DNA of 64,000 nucleotides, taken from the NCBI GenBank assembly GCA_016200225.1, contig JACQFD010000004.1, positions 186,001 to 250,000 of the forward strand. Direction: 5' to 3'. Both the position numbers and the translations under genes were made by a program. Under the pieces are notes generated by a model. That model was not told the DNA's origin. It was given only the letters and a program-made list of their open reading frames with translations, and did no database searches. Positions 25,781 to 34,927 of the stretch are shown piece after piece (within the stretch, counting starts at the first letter, position 1; each line of letters starts with the position of its first letter). This stretch comes from Planctomycetota bacterium. Lineage in GTDB: Bacteria > Planctomycetota > UBA1135 > JACQFD01.

Positions 25781-27775
25781 GTGAACGCGCGCGCCCGACG
25801 GTTGTCGATCGTTAGTTTAATGATTCTCGCCGCCGCCGCGCTTTATTATTCATGGACGACCGAAGTTCATCGCATGGTTTCGCCCGAACATCGCCCGTCC
25901 GCGCCCCGCGAGGACGCGCCTCTGATGGCGCGCGGCACGGAGGCAAGCACGGGTGAATCCGCCGTCGCGGGCGCGCGGCGCGATGCGGAGCAGGATATTA
26001 CAGATCAAGACGCCGCCGTCGCGGTGCCCGTCGCCAAGAGTGGGCGGGTCGTCGATTCCACGGGTGCTCCGGTCGCGGGCGCTTCGGTGGAATTGTTAAC
26101 ATTGCCGACGCGGCGCTGGACCGCCGAAACGGGCGCCGACGGCCGGTTTAAAGTAATTATTAATAATCCGTCCGCCGCCGACGGTTTCGATCGCATACGT
26201 GTCGCGCGCGCCGGATACTCCAATACCGTCGTCTACCGCCTGCCGATGTCGCGCGACTCAGGCGGACTCGGCGATTTTATTCTTTATAAACCGTCCGCGT
26301 TGCGCGGCACGGTTGCTAACGATGCGGGCCCGGTGGGATCGGGAGTGCACGTCCAGGTCGTTTCGAATGAGCGCAAGTGGAATCCGGCGCTGCTTCCCGA
26401 ATTCAGCACGGGATTTCTTTACAACACCACGACCGGACCCGCCGGCGAATTCGAATTCTTAAATTTGCAGGCCTGCGAGGCGATCGTAAATGTTTATGTT
26501 CCCGGATTCGCCCCGTTGAAACAGAAGGTCGCGCTCGATCCGGAAATTTCGAACGTCGTTCGACTCGTCCTCCATCCCGAAATTCAACTCGACGGCACGG
26601 TTATCGACGACGATGGCAACAAAATCGAGGGCGCTCTCGTCGCGCTCCTCGCGATCGGCACCGATCGCGGCCGCGAGTGGTATTTTACCTATCGGGACGG
26701 ACGATTTTCGATTCCCGCGTTGCCGACGGCGCCCGGCGTGTTGTTGCGGATCAGCGCATGCGGACACGCGACGCGCACATTTGATATAAATAATCTTCCC
26801 GCCGACCGCGTTTTTCATATATTTAATAAACCGGCCGTTCGGCTGCAAATCCTCTGCCGCGATTTGAACGCGCCCGGCCAAACACGGCCCTATTCGATCA
26901 CCCCGAACGATATCAAGGTCATTCTCGCGCGATTTCCGACGTCGTGCGCGTCGCCCGGAATCCGTGTTCCGGGAGAACGCCTTTATAATTTGAATGTAAA
27001 TAATGTCGAGGTCGTCCCCGAATGTTACCAATCGACCGGCGAGGAAGGTTGGACTGCCGTCGAAAGCCGCGAGCGATCGACTTGGCGGGCCGTCGCGGGG
27101 AGCCCGATCTATGGATACGGCGCGAGCGAACTTTTCGACGAACCGCTTCCCGATGCGCCGACGCCTGTGATTCCGATTATATTACAAAAAGGAATTACGG
27201 TGATCGGTAAAGTCCTCGGCCGCGACGGCAAACCGGTCCCGCGCGTCGCGGTCAAACTCGCGCGCACGTACGCGGGTTCGGTCGTCGACGAACGTACGAG
27301 CGAGGCGGCCGACGACGGTTTTTTCCAGTTTTATCATGTACCGGAAGGCGGTTATGAACTTTCCGGTTCGTCCTATTTATTTGAAATCGACCGCGAGTTT
27401 GTCAATATTAACGCAAGCGACAACGTCGCCGAAATCCATCCACGCGCGGGAAAAGCCGGGCGCGTCCACGGGAAACTAACGATCCGCGGCAATCCGCCCG
27501 GCCGCGCCGTCCCCATGCGTATTTGTTATAAAGACGAAAACGGCGGCTGGATCACCGCCGGTTACGCCGCCGCCGACGACGGTGGAAACTTTAGTTATGG
27601 CCCACTACGCGCGGGCAACGTCGAATTCTTCGCCGCGCCTGACGCGAAACCGCGCGCGTCGATTTATAACTTTTTCGATCTCGCGCCCGAACCGGATCCC
27701 GCTGCCCAAGGCGGTATCGCGAGCGCGAATGTCGCGGTCGAAACCGACACAGAAGTGAATATTTCGATTCGTTAA
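25781..27775 (+). CDS. Membrane-anchored carboxypeptidase-regulatory-like repeat protein (array A, 7)
   Basis: I start it at the GTG in 25781, which gives VNARARRLSIVSLMILAAAALYYS: a basic N-terminus and one membrane helix, as in its siblings. A TTG at 25658 would add 41 residues with no similarity. Modules: KSGRVVDSTGAPVAGASVEL, LRGTVANDAGPVGSGVHVQV (preceded by LGDFILYKPS), LDGTVIDDDGNKIEGALVAL, VIGKVLGRDGKPVPRVAVKL and VHGKLTIRGNPPGRAVPMRI. The C-terminal module is the family one (YNFFDLAPEPD...TEVNISIR) but more divergent. It is separated from the other members by the solenoid/EF-hand pair. It converges with the radical SAM gene 26 bp away. Confidence 0.75.
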   Translation: MNARARRLSIVSLMILAAAALYYSWTTEVHRMVSPEHRPSAPREDAPLMARGTEASTGESAVAGARRDAEQDITDQDAAVAVPVAKSGRVVDSTGAPVAGASVELLTLPTRRWTAETGADGRFKVIINNPSAADGFDRIRVARAGYSNTVVYRLPMSRDSGGLGDFILYKPSALRGTVANDAGPVGSGVHVQVVSNERKWNPALLPEFSTGFLYNTTTGPAGEFEFLNLQACEAIVNVYVPGFAPLKQKVALDPEISNVVRLVLHPEIQLDGTVIDDDGNKIEGALVALLAIGTDRGREWYFTYRDGRFSIPALPTAPGVLLRISACGHATRTFDINNLPADRVFHIFNKPAVRLQILCRDLNAPGQTRPYSITPNDIKVILARFPTSCASPGIRVPGERLYNLNVNNVEVVPECYQSTGEEGWTAVESRERSTWRAVAGSPIYGYGASELFDEPLPDAPTPVIPIILQKGITVIGKVLGRDGKPVPRVAVKLARTYAGSVVDERTSEAADDGFFQFYHVPEGGYELSGSSYLFEIDREFVNINASDNVAEIHPRAGKAGRVHGKLTIRGNPPGRAVPMRICYKDENGGWITAGYAAADDGGNFSYGPLRAGNVEFFAAPDAKPRASIYNFFDLAPEPDPAAQGGIASANVAVETDTEVNISIR

Positions 27776-27801
27776 ATTATAGAAAACCCGCCGCGCCCGC
27801 G

Positions 27802-29730
27802 TTACGCGCAAACATCCAATTCGACGTCGTCCGCGTTCACGCGTTCGCCGCGCCGCTCGTCGGGCGCCGCGCGGCGCCGGTCGAAAAAATTAGCTTTCGG
27901 AAGGAACTTTATCAAATCCTCGCGTCCGACGGCGCGCAACGCCTCTTCGCACAATTCGCGGTTTTCGGGAAACTTCCATTGCATCAGCGCCTTGTGCATC
28001 CGCCGTTCGCGGTCGCCTTTCGGAACATAAACTTTCTCTTTCGTCAGCGGATCGATGCCGGCCGCGTACTGCACGCCGGCGCGCGTCATCGGCAACGGTA
28101 TGAATTCCTGCACTTGCTCGGGCGCGTAATTCCGCTCGACGAGTTTTGCAAATAATTCAACCGCCGCCTTCAGAGTCGTGCCCGGATGTCCGGCGATGAA
28201 ATAATTTACCAAATGCTGGTCTTTGCCGATGTCTTTACATTCATTTTTGTAACGATCTTCGAATTCGATATATTTACCGAAACTCGGCTTGTTCATGAGT
28301 CGCAGCACGTCGTCGCTCGCGTGCTCGGGCGCGAGTTTCATCCATCCGCTCGTGTGGTGATGTACGAGATCCTGAAATAAACGTTCGCCGGCGCGGCCGC
28401 CGAGCATGTCGTAACGAATGCCGCTTGCTACAAATGCGTGTTTGACGCCGTCCGCGTTTCTTACTAATTCGAGCAGCCGCCGGTAGCCCTCCGCCTGCGA
28501 ATCGATGCGCAGCGCCGGACACGGATCGGGCGTCACGCAGTCGCGGTCGAGGCACGCTTCGCCGCGCTCGAGACGTTTGCAGCTCAAACCATACATATTC
28601 GCCGTCGGTCCGCCGACGTCGGTGATCGTGCCTTTGAAATCGACGCGCGCCGCGAGTTTCGCGACTTCCTTTAATATACTTTCCGGCGAACGCTGCTGGA
28701 TGGAGCGGCCCTGATGAAATGTTATACTACAAAAAGAACAGTCCGCGAAACAGCCACGGTGCGTGTTCACCGACCATTTGACGGGTTCGAGCGCCGCCAC
28801 GCCCCCCGCCGCGTCGTTGCGCGGATGCCAGTCGCGCGTGTACGGCAAATCATAATAATGATCCGTCTCGACCGTCGTGCTCGGCGGCAGCGGCGGATAT
28901 TGTATCACATAACGATCGCCGTGGCGCTGCGCGAGCGGGCGGCTTTTGGGCCAGTTCTCCTCGCGCACGCCTTCGAACGCGGGCACGAGCAGCTCCCAGT
29001 TTTGTTGTATTTCCTCGAACGCCGGAATTTCTCGCGGGTTTTGTATATTTACCAAATCCTTGCGCGCGATGCAACTCATCGGAATCCCGTCGAGCGCCTC
29101 CGAAAGCGGCGCGGCGGGCCCGTCGTTTTGTAATATATCCATTCGCGCCGCGAGGCGCTTCGCCACTTCGAGCGTCTGCCGCTCGGCCATGCCCCATAAC
29201 AATAAATCCGCCTTGCTGTCGATCAATATCGAACGCCGGATCGCGTCGTCCCAATAGTCATAATACGCGAGCCGCCGTCCCGACGCCTCCAATCCGCCGA
29301 CGACGACCGGCACGCCCGGATAGGCCGCGCGGCAGGCGGCCGTGTACGCGATCGTCGCGCGATTCGGCCGCGGCTCCGCGCCCTTCGGACGATACACATC
29401 GCCGCGCCGCCGCCGTTTCGCCGCCGTATAATTAGTAACCATCGAATCGATGGTTCCCGCGCTGACGCCGAAAAATAATCGCGGCCGGCCGAGAATCTTA
29501 AAATCATCGATGCGCCGATGATCGGGCATTGCAACAATTCCAACGCGGTAACCGGCCGCCTCAAGCACGCGGCCGATGACGGCGGCGCCGAAGGACGCGT
29601 GATCGACGTACGCATCGCCCGTCACAATAATAATATCCAATTCGCGCCAGCCGCGCGCCGCCGCCTCCTCGAGGTTTGTCGGGAGCAGCGCGCGGATCCG
29701 TTCCGCCGCCGTCGGTTTCTTATTTTGCAT
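27802..29730 (-). CDS. ygiQ: YgiQ-family radical SAM protein
   Basis: Radical SAM protein of the UPF0313/YgiQ type. The cluster-binding cysteines are C327, C331 and C334 in HRGCFADCSFCSITFHQGR, followed by RSPESILKEV, a signature of this family. The N-terminal ~290 residues contain a B12-binding-like Rossmann region (LDIIIVTGDAYVDHASFG, MPDHRRIDDFKILGRPRLFF) and the C-terminal part has the QVQEFIPLPMTRAGVQYA segment. The 642-residue length is normal. The physiological reaction of the family is not established. The gene is convergent with array A and lies 49 bp downstream of no same-strand partner that suggests a pathway (the next gene upstream is the diguanylate cyclase, whose stop is at 29780). 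Confidence 0.9.
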   Translation of the reverse strand: MQNKKPTAAERIRALLPTNLEEAAARGWRELDIIIVTGDAYVDHASFGAAVIGRVLEAAGYRVGIVAMPDHRRIDDFKILGRPRLFFGVSAGTIDSMVTNYTAAKRRRRGDVYRPKGAEPRPNRATIAYTAACRAAYPGVPVVVGGLEASGRRLAYYDYWDDAIRRSILIDSKADLLLWGMAERQTLEVAKRLAARMDILQNDGPAAPLSEALDGIPMSCIARKDLVNIQNPREIPAFEEIQQNWELLVPAFEGVREENWPKSRPLAQRHGDRYVIQYPPLPPSTTVETDHYYDLPYTRDWHPRNDAAGGVAALEPVKWSVNTHRGCFADCSFCSITFHQGRSIQQRSPESILKEVAKLAARVDFKGTITDVGGPTANMYGLSCKRLERGEACLDRDCVTPDPCPALRIDSQAEGYRRLLELVRNADGVKHAFVASGIRYDMLGGRAGERLFQDLVHHHTSGWMKLAPEHASDDVLRLMNKPSFGKYIEFEDRYKNECKDIGKDQHLVNYFIAGHPGTTLKAAVELFAKLVERNYAPEQVQEFIPLPMTRAGVQYAAGIDPLTKEKVYVPKGDRERRMHKALMQWKFPENRELCEEALRAVGREDLIKFLPKANFFDRRRAAPDERRGERVNADDVELDVCA

Positions 29731-29779
29731 CGGCTAAACAAACATAAACCACTCGCCGCGCCGGGCGAATGTTTATTAA

Positions 29780-31582
29780 TTATGCTTCGTCCTCGACCGC
29801 CTCGGGACGCGCGTGGCCGATGCCGCGCTGGTGGCGTTTCGCGTCGTAGAGCGCGCGGTCGGCGAGCGCGAGCAGCTCGGCGAGCGTTCGAACGCGCGGC
29901 GAAACCTCCGCGATCCCGGCGCTCACGTGCAGCGCGACGGGGAAGTGTTTGCTCATCGGCCGCGCGAGACTCGCGCGAATGCGTTCGATGACGCGGACCG
30001 CGGCGGCGCCGGCCGAACCCGGCAATACGAGCGCGAATTCGTCGCCGCCAAGTCGCGAGGCAATGTCCGTTTCGCGAATCGCGCTCTGCATCGCCTGCGC
30101 GACCGCGATGAGCGCGCGATCGCCGACTTCGTGGCCGAATTCATCGTTAATATTCTTAAATTTATCCAAGTCGAGCGCGACGACGGCGAGCGGCGTATTT
30201 TGCCGGATCGCAAGCGCGATTTGTTTAGATCCAAATTCTTCAAGGCGCCGGCGGTTCGCAAGCCCCGTCAACGGATCGGTGGCGCCGCGCTCCTGCGATT
30301 CGCGAAGCAATCGCGCGTTTTCCAAAACCGGCGCGAACAATCTTACAAATGTCTCGACCACCGCGCGCGGAATCGCGTCGAGCGTTTTTCCTTTTTCCGC
30401 GCAAATGTGAACAACGCCGACTTTGCCGTAGGCCGTCCGCATCGGAACGCAGAGCGTCGCGCGCTCCGGACACGGCGAAGCCGGACACAGAGACGCCGGA
30501 AAATCCGACAATTCCGGACCGCGCGGCGACGTCTCCGACGACCGGAATGCAATACAAAGATTAGGATCCTCGATGATACGGATCTTTTTATTTGTATTTT
30601 CGGGCGCGTTCGGCAATTCCTCGAGAATTCCCGGAGGATTCACGAATCTTAATATTTCGACCGACTCGACGCCGAACGCGCGCGTCGCATGTTTATAAAA
30701 AGCGCGGACGACTTCGCCCTCGGTCTGCGCGTGCGTCATCTCCAGTACGAATTCGTGGGATTGTTCGAGTTCGGCCTGCCGCGCGCCCGCGAGCGCGCGT
30801 TCGCGATCCGCATCTTCGCGCGATTTCGCGAGCGCGACGCCGAGCCGGTTTAAACAAGTATTCACTTCGCGAATCTCTACAAATGAATCGAGGCTGCGCG
30901 GCGCGAGTTCGCCCGCCTCGATGGCCGTAATATGATCGGAAACGCCGCGGAGCGAATTGCGGGAGCGCCGGATTGCGAGCGAGGACGCAATCCATGTGGC
31001 GAGTCCGCCGAACGCGCCGACAATAATTAATACTGTCGTTCGCAGATCGATATAATTATCGAGTTTGACGTTCAGGTCGCGCACCCAAGTGTGCACGGCG
31101 TCGCGATGCTGTTCGAGCGTTTCGGAAATCTTAGTATTCGCTACGGCCGACGGACTCAGCCGAACCGCATCGCGCCAGCGGCCAATTTCGTTTTCGACCG
31201 CCGAAATCTGCGCGGAAATCGCCGGGTGCGCGTCGTCGCGCGCGGCGTCGACCCAAATTGCCTTTTCGCGCACCGAATGTAGTTTCGCATTTGTAGATTC
31301 GGCCGCGGCCGTGATCGCCGCGGACGCCTCCGGCGACGACGCCCGCGCGAACATTTCCTTTTGATATGCAACGCGCAAATCTTCGATGGCCGTCACGAGC
31401 GCGTCGATATTGTCATATTTTCGCGACAACGGTTGGATCCACGCTCTCTGAAATATCAGATAGGTGATCACGATCGACAGGAACGCCATCGTTAACAATA
31501 TGGCGCCGACTCGCATCGCTCCGACGAGCGAGAGCTGCGTTTTGCGAATGCCGGCTGGTGGATTGGTGGCTATTTGGGTCAA
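29780..31582 (-). CDS. Membrane-bound diguanylate cyclase with extracytoplasmic sensor, GAF and GGDEF domains
   Basis: Makes the second messenger cyclic di-GMP. Layout: membrane helix at about residues 22-44, an extracytoplasmic helical sensor region, second helix at about 183-205 (TTVLIIVGAFGGLATWIASS), a linker like HAMP, a GAF-like domain at about 280-410, then GGDEF. The catalytic motif is intact (RLGGDEFALVLPG, G512) and an inhibitory I-site RxxD is present at R503-D506 (RETD), five residues before it, so product feedback is expected. Preceding ATDPLTGLANRRRLEEF marks the domain start. There is no EAL partner domain. The signal sensed is unknown. Upstream lies a 180-bp gap shared with the rpmH terminator. 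Confidence 0.93.
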   Translation of the reverse strand: MTQIATNPPAGIRKTQLSLVGAMRVGAILLTMAFLSIVITYLIFQRAWIQPLSRKYDNIDALVTAIEDLRVAYQKEMFARASSPEASAAITAAAESTNAKLHSVREKAIWVDAARDDAHPAISAQISAVENEIGRWRDAVRLSPSAVANTKISETLEQHRDAVHTWVRDLNVKLDNYIDLRTTVLIIVGAFGGLATWIASSLAIRRSRNSLRGVSDHITAIEAGELAPRSLDSFVEIREVNTCLNRLGVALAKSREDADRERALAGARQAELEQSHEFVLEMTHAQTEGEVVRAFYKHATRAFGVESVEILRFVNPPGILEELPNAPENTNKKIRIIEDPNLCIAFRSSETSPRGPELSDFPASLCPASPCPERATLCVPMRTAYGKVGVVHICAEKGKTLDAIPRAVVETFVRLFAPVLENARLLRESQERGATDPLTGLANRRRLEEFGSKQIALAIRQNTPLAVVALDLDKFKNINDEFGHEVGDRALIAVAQAMQSAIRETDIASRLGGDEFALVLPGSAGAAAVRVIERIRASLARPMSKHFPVALHVSAGIAEVSPRVRTLAELLALADRALYDAKRHQRGIGHARPEAVEDEA

Positions 31583-31680
31583 GCGAGCACTTCAACCCGA
31601 TGCAACAGGTATCCGAACAGCTCGTCGGGCGGGAAATTGTTTCCCATTTGTTAACAATTCCCGATTTCCGCCACAAAGTC

Positions 31681-31713
31681 AAAAAAACGAACGACGGACC
31701 GTGGTCCGTCGTT
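31681..31713 (-). terminator. Intrinsic terminator of rpmH
   Basis: Read on the minus strand, a perfect 11-bp stem (AACGACGGACC, loop AC, GGTCCGTCGTT; 31690-31713) is followed by CG and a run of seven T (31681-31687). It lies 50 bp past the rpmH stop. This is the clearest intrinsic terminator in the window. Confidence 0.88.
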
Positions 31714-31762
31714 GCGCAATAAAATGTTGAACTCCGGCGAATCGGGGGCCGGATTCATGGCG

Positions 31763-31897
31763 TTAGCCGACGCGGAATTTGCCGCTTTTCGCGCGCTTGC
31801 GGCGAATGATTCGGCGGCCGCCGACGGTTTTTGAACGCGTACGAAAGCCAACTTTCTTCGCGCGTTTCTTATTGCTGAGACGAGTGTTCGTTTTCAT
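31763..31897 (-). CDS. rpmH: Ribosomal protein bL34
   Basis: A 44-residue, Arg/Lys-rich protein of the large ribosomal subunit, starting MKTNTRLSNKKRAKKVGFRT and continuing RSKTVGGRRIIRRKRAKSGK, which fits the L34 pattern (basic N-terminus, GFR-R-T--GR-I--R-RAKGR). The MK-N-R-S start is the variant seen in planctomycetes rather than the enterobacterial MKRTFQPS. It stands alone here: no rnpA, yidC or dnaA next to it, which is unusual because rpmH is normally followed by rnpA. It is followed by a strong terminator at 31681-31713. Confidence 0.92.
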   Translation of the reverse strand: MKTNTRLSNKKRAKKVGFRTRSKTVGGRRIIRRKRAKSGKFRVG

Positions 31898-32053
31898 GGA
31901 TCTTTACAGATATTCGATTTGGATGCGCGATTCGCGTCCGTGGATAAATTTGGGGCAAAGAATCTACGCGTTTACGCCCGAGAGACAAGTCTAACTTGCA
32001 GTTCACGTGCGTCGGACCAGTCACCCCACGAACGGGTGGAACGAGATGAACGC

Positions 32054-33478
32054 TCATTCGAGCCGCGATCCGATCCGATGGACGCGGAGGTTGTTCGTGG
32101 CGCCCGGGACTTTCGAAAGCCCGGCGAGGAAAACTACAAAATCGCCCTTGCGCACGTCGCCCGCCGCGAGCAACGCGCGCTCGCCATCGGTGAAATGCTC
32201 GGTCATCGTGCTCGCCGTTTTCAGGCAGCGCGGCGCCACACCCCAATAAAAACTGAGTCGGCGCATCGCGCGCTCCGACTCCGCGAATCCTAGTATCGGA
32301 ATCGCAGGGCGCTCGCGCGAAACGAGGCGCGCCGTCCGCCCGCTGGTTGTAAATAATACAATACACTTCGCGTCGAGCCGGCCGGCCGTGTCGACGGCCG
32401 CGGCCGCGATCGCCGACTCCGCCGCGATCGAACCGGCGACTTCGGAATGGTTAAATCCACGGTCGCAAAAGTAACTTTCGACGCGGTGGATAATCTTAGT
32501 CATCACGCGCACCGATTCGACCGGAAACTCGCCGACCGCCGTCTCGCCCGAAAGCATCACGGCGTCGGCGTGGTCGAATATTGCATTTGCGACGTCGGAG
32601 GCCTCCGCGCGCGTCGGCCGCGGATGGTCCGTCATCGAATCTAACATTTGTGTCGCCACAATCGTCGGCCGCGCGAGCGCCGTCGCTTTTTGTATAATTT
32701 CTTTTTGTAATACGGGCACGTTTTCGTAACCGACTTCGACCGCGAGATCGCCGCGCGCGATCATCACGCCGTCGGCCGCCTCGAGAATGCCGTCGATGTT
32801 CGCGACGGCGGTGGCGCGTTCGATTTTGGCGATCACAATCGCGTCGGATTTCGCCTTTATCAGTAATTTTTTGGCGAGGCGGACGTCGGCGGCGCTTCCG
32901 ACGAATGAGATCGCGATCGCATCGACGCCCGCCGCCGCGGCGAACGCGAGATCGGCGCGATCCTTCGCCGTGAGCGTCGCGATGGATATATTACAATCCG
33001 GAAGATTGATGCCTTTGTTCGATTTTAAGATTCCGCCGCGGACGACCTGCGCGCCGACGACGCCGTTTTTAATAGATTCGACGCGCGCTTCGATCTCGCC
33101 GTCGGCGATCAGCACGCGCGCGCCCGGATGCACGTCGCCCGCGAAACGCGCGTGCGTCACCGGAATCGGGCCGCCCGTTTTATAATCCGATCCCGCGAAC
33201 AATTGTATATTATCGCCGCGCTTTAATACAATTCCAGGTCCGGGCAGGCGCCCAAGCCGGACGCGCGGACCCTGCAGATCGGCGAGAATCGCGACGGGCC
33301 GGCCGAGATTTTCCTCGACGGCTCGAATTGTAGCCATCGTTTCGGCGTGGCGCGCGCGTTCGCCGTGGCTGAAATTGATACGAAACACGTCGGCGCCCGC
33401 AAGCATCAGCGCCTTCAATTTCGAAGGATTCCACGACGACGGTCCGACAGTTGCTACAATTTTCGTCCGTTTGAACAT
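32054..33478 (-). CDS. pyk: Pyruvate kinase
   Basis: Converts phosphoenolpyruvate and ADP to pyruvate and ATP. The N-terminus KIVATVGPSSWNPSKLKALM and FRINFSHGE are family hallmarks; the active-site segment VIAKIERATAVANIDGILEA carries the catalytic Lys of the IxKIE motif, and VMIARGDLAVEV and TQMLDSMTDHPRPTRAEASD follow. The C-terminal allosteric domain is present (CIVLFTTSGRTARLVSRERP). At 474 residues it is a normal type-II length. It is the last gene of the minus-strand run idh, hydrolase, mdh, fumC, pyk, 21 bp after fumC. Confidence 0.97.
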   Translation of the reverse strand: MFKRTKIVATVGPSSWNPSKLKALMLAGADVFRINFSHGERARHAETMATIRAVEENLGRPVAILADLQGPRVRLGRLPGPGIVLKRGDNIQLFAGSDYKTGGPIPVTHARFAGDVHPGARVLIADGEIEARVESIKNGVVGAQVVRGGILKSNKGINLPDCNISIATLTAKDRADLAFAAAAGVDAIAISFVGSAADVRLAKKLLIKAKSDAIVIAKIERATAVANIDGILEAADGVMIARGDLAVEVGYENVPVLQKEIIQKATALARPTIVATQMLDSMTDHPRPTRAEASDVANAIFDHADAVMLSGETAVGEFPVESVRVMTKIIHRVESYFCDRGFNHSEVAGSIAAESAIAAAAVDTAGRLDAKCIVLFTTSGRTARLVSRERPAIPILGFAESERAMRRLSFYWGVAPRCLKTASTMTEHFTDGERALLAAGDVRKGDFVVFLAGLSKVPGATNNLRVHRIGSRLE

Positions 33479-33499
33479 CGCCGGGAACAGTATATTTTA

Positions 33500-34897
33500 C
33501 TAAAGTCCCGGACCGACCATATTTTCGGGTTTCACCCACGCGTCGAATTGTTCGCCGGTGCAAATGCCGAGGTCGATCGCCGTTTGTCGCAGCGTTTTGT
33601 TTTGTTTATAAGCGGTTTTTGCAATTTTCGCGGCGTTGTCGTAACCGACGTGCGTGTTGAGCGCCGTGACGAGCATCAACGATTCGCGCATGAGTTTGTC
33701 GATGCGCGCCGCATCGGCCTCGATGCCGATGGCACAATTTTCGCGGAACGAATCGCAGGCGTCGGCGAGCAACCGGCACGACCAGAGAAAGTTATGAATG
33801 AGCACCGGTTTATAAACATTCAATTCGAAATTCCCAGACGCCGCCGCGAACGCAATCGTGGAATCATTACCAAAAACCTGCGCGCAGACCATGGTCATGG
33901 CCTCGCACTGCGTCGGATTCACCTTGCCGGGCATGATCGAACTGCCGGGTTCGTTTTCGGGAATCTTAATTTCACTGATACCGCAGCGCGGACCGCTCGC
34001 GAGCCAGCGCACGTCGTTCGAAATCTTAAACAATGCGGTCGCGAGCGCTTTCACCGCGCCCGCGGAAGCGACGAGCGGTTCGTGCCCCGCGAGCGCCGCG
34101 AATTTGTTAGGAGCTGTGACAAATGGTTCGCCCGCGCGCTTCGCGATGGCCGCGGCGACGCGCGTCGCGAATTCGGGGTGCGCGTTGAGTCCCGTGCCGA
34201 CGGCCGTGCCGCCCAGCGCGAGTTCATACAATTGCGAAAGCGAGCGCTCGATCGACGACATCGCGAGATCCATCTGCGCGACGTAACCGGAGAATTCCTG
34301 CCCGAGCGTGAGCGGCGTCGCGTCCTGCAGGTGCGTCCGGCCGATCTTAACGATCGCCCCGAACTCCGCCGACTTCTTCGCGAACACGCCGCGCAGCTCG
34401 CGCGCGGAAGGTAACAATTTCTTTTTGATAACTTCGACGGCGGCGATGTGCATCGCCGTCGGATAGGTATCGTTCGACGACTGGCTTTTGTTTACATCGT
34501 CGTTCGGATGAATCGGTTTTTTGCTTCCGAGCGCGCCCCCCGCCATTTCGATCGCGCGGTTCGAAATGACTTCATTAACATTCATGTTCGTCTGCGTGCC
34601 CGAGCCCGTCTGCCAGATCACGAGCGGAAAATGATCGTCGAGCTTCCCGTCAATCACTTCGGAGGCCGCGCGCACGATCCAATCGCGCTTTTCTTTACTT
34701 AAGATCCCGAGTTCGCAATTCACATCGGCGGACGCGGCCTTTACGACCGCGAGCGCCCGGATCACCTCGATCGGCATCCGGTCGCCGACTCCGCCAATCT
34801 TAAAATTCTGCAACGACCGCTGCGTCTGCGCGCCCCAGTATCGGTCGCTCTCCACGTGGATCGCGCCCATCGTGTCGGTTTCGGTGCGAGTTGTCAT
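33500..34897 (-). CDS. fumC: Class II fumarate hydratase
   Basis: Reversible hydration of fumarate to malate. Class II signature [16 protein letters not shown] at residues 318-333 with the catalytic loop serine; other conserved blocks are [19 protein letters not shown] (97-115), [20 protein letters not shown] (130-149) and [20 protein letters not shown]. The length of 465 is standard. A downstream in-frame ATG at residue 10 is possible, but the first has the expected spacing from mdh. The gene lies between mdh and pyk, so malate-fumarate conversion is co-expressed with malate dehydrogenase. Confidence 0.98.
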   Translation of the reverse strand: MTTRTETDTMGAIHVESDRYWGAQTQRSLQNFKIGGVGDRMPIEVIRALAVVKAASADVNCELGILSKEKRDWIVRAASEVIDGKLDDHFPLVIWQTGSGTQTNMNVNEVISNRAIEMAGGALGSKKPIHPNDDVNKSQSSNDTYPTAMHIAAVEVIKKKLLPSARELRGVFAKKSAEFGAIVKIGRTHLQDATPLTLGQEFSGYVAQMDLAMSSIERSLSQLYELALGGTAVGTGLNAHPEFATRVAAAIAKRAGEPFVTAPNKFAALAGHEPLVASAGAVKALATALFKISNDVRWLASGPRCGISEIKIPENEPGSSIMPGKVNPTQCEAMTMVCAQVFGNDSTIAFAAASGNFELNVYKPVLIHNFLWSCRLLADACDSFRENCAIGIEADAARIDKLMRESLMLVTALNTHVGYDNAAKIAKTAYKQNKTLRQTAIDLGICTGEQFDAWVKPENMVGPGL

Positions 34898-34927
34898 TCG
34901 ATTCGTTAATTTAATGAAACGATCGCG

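Noticed and set aside
29813..30652. A 279-codon open frame on the + strand
   Set aside because: It is antisense to the diguanylate cyclase, whose domains are unmistakable. Its composition is the Arg/Ala-rich type produced by reading GC-rich codons backwards.
33347..34414. A 355-codon open frame on the + strand
   Set aside because: Antisense to pyk and fumC, which show full family motifs. No recognisable domains in the + frame.
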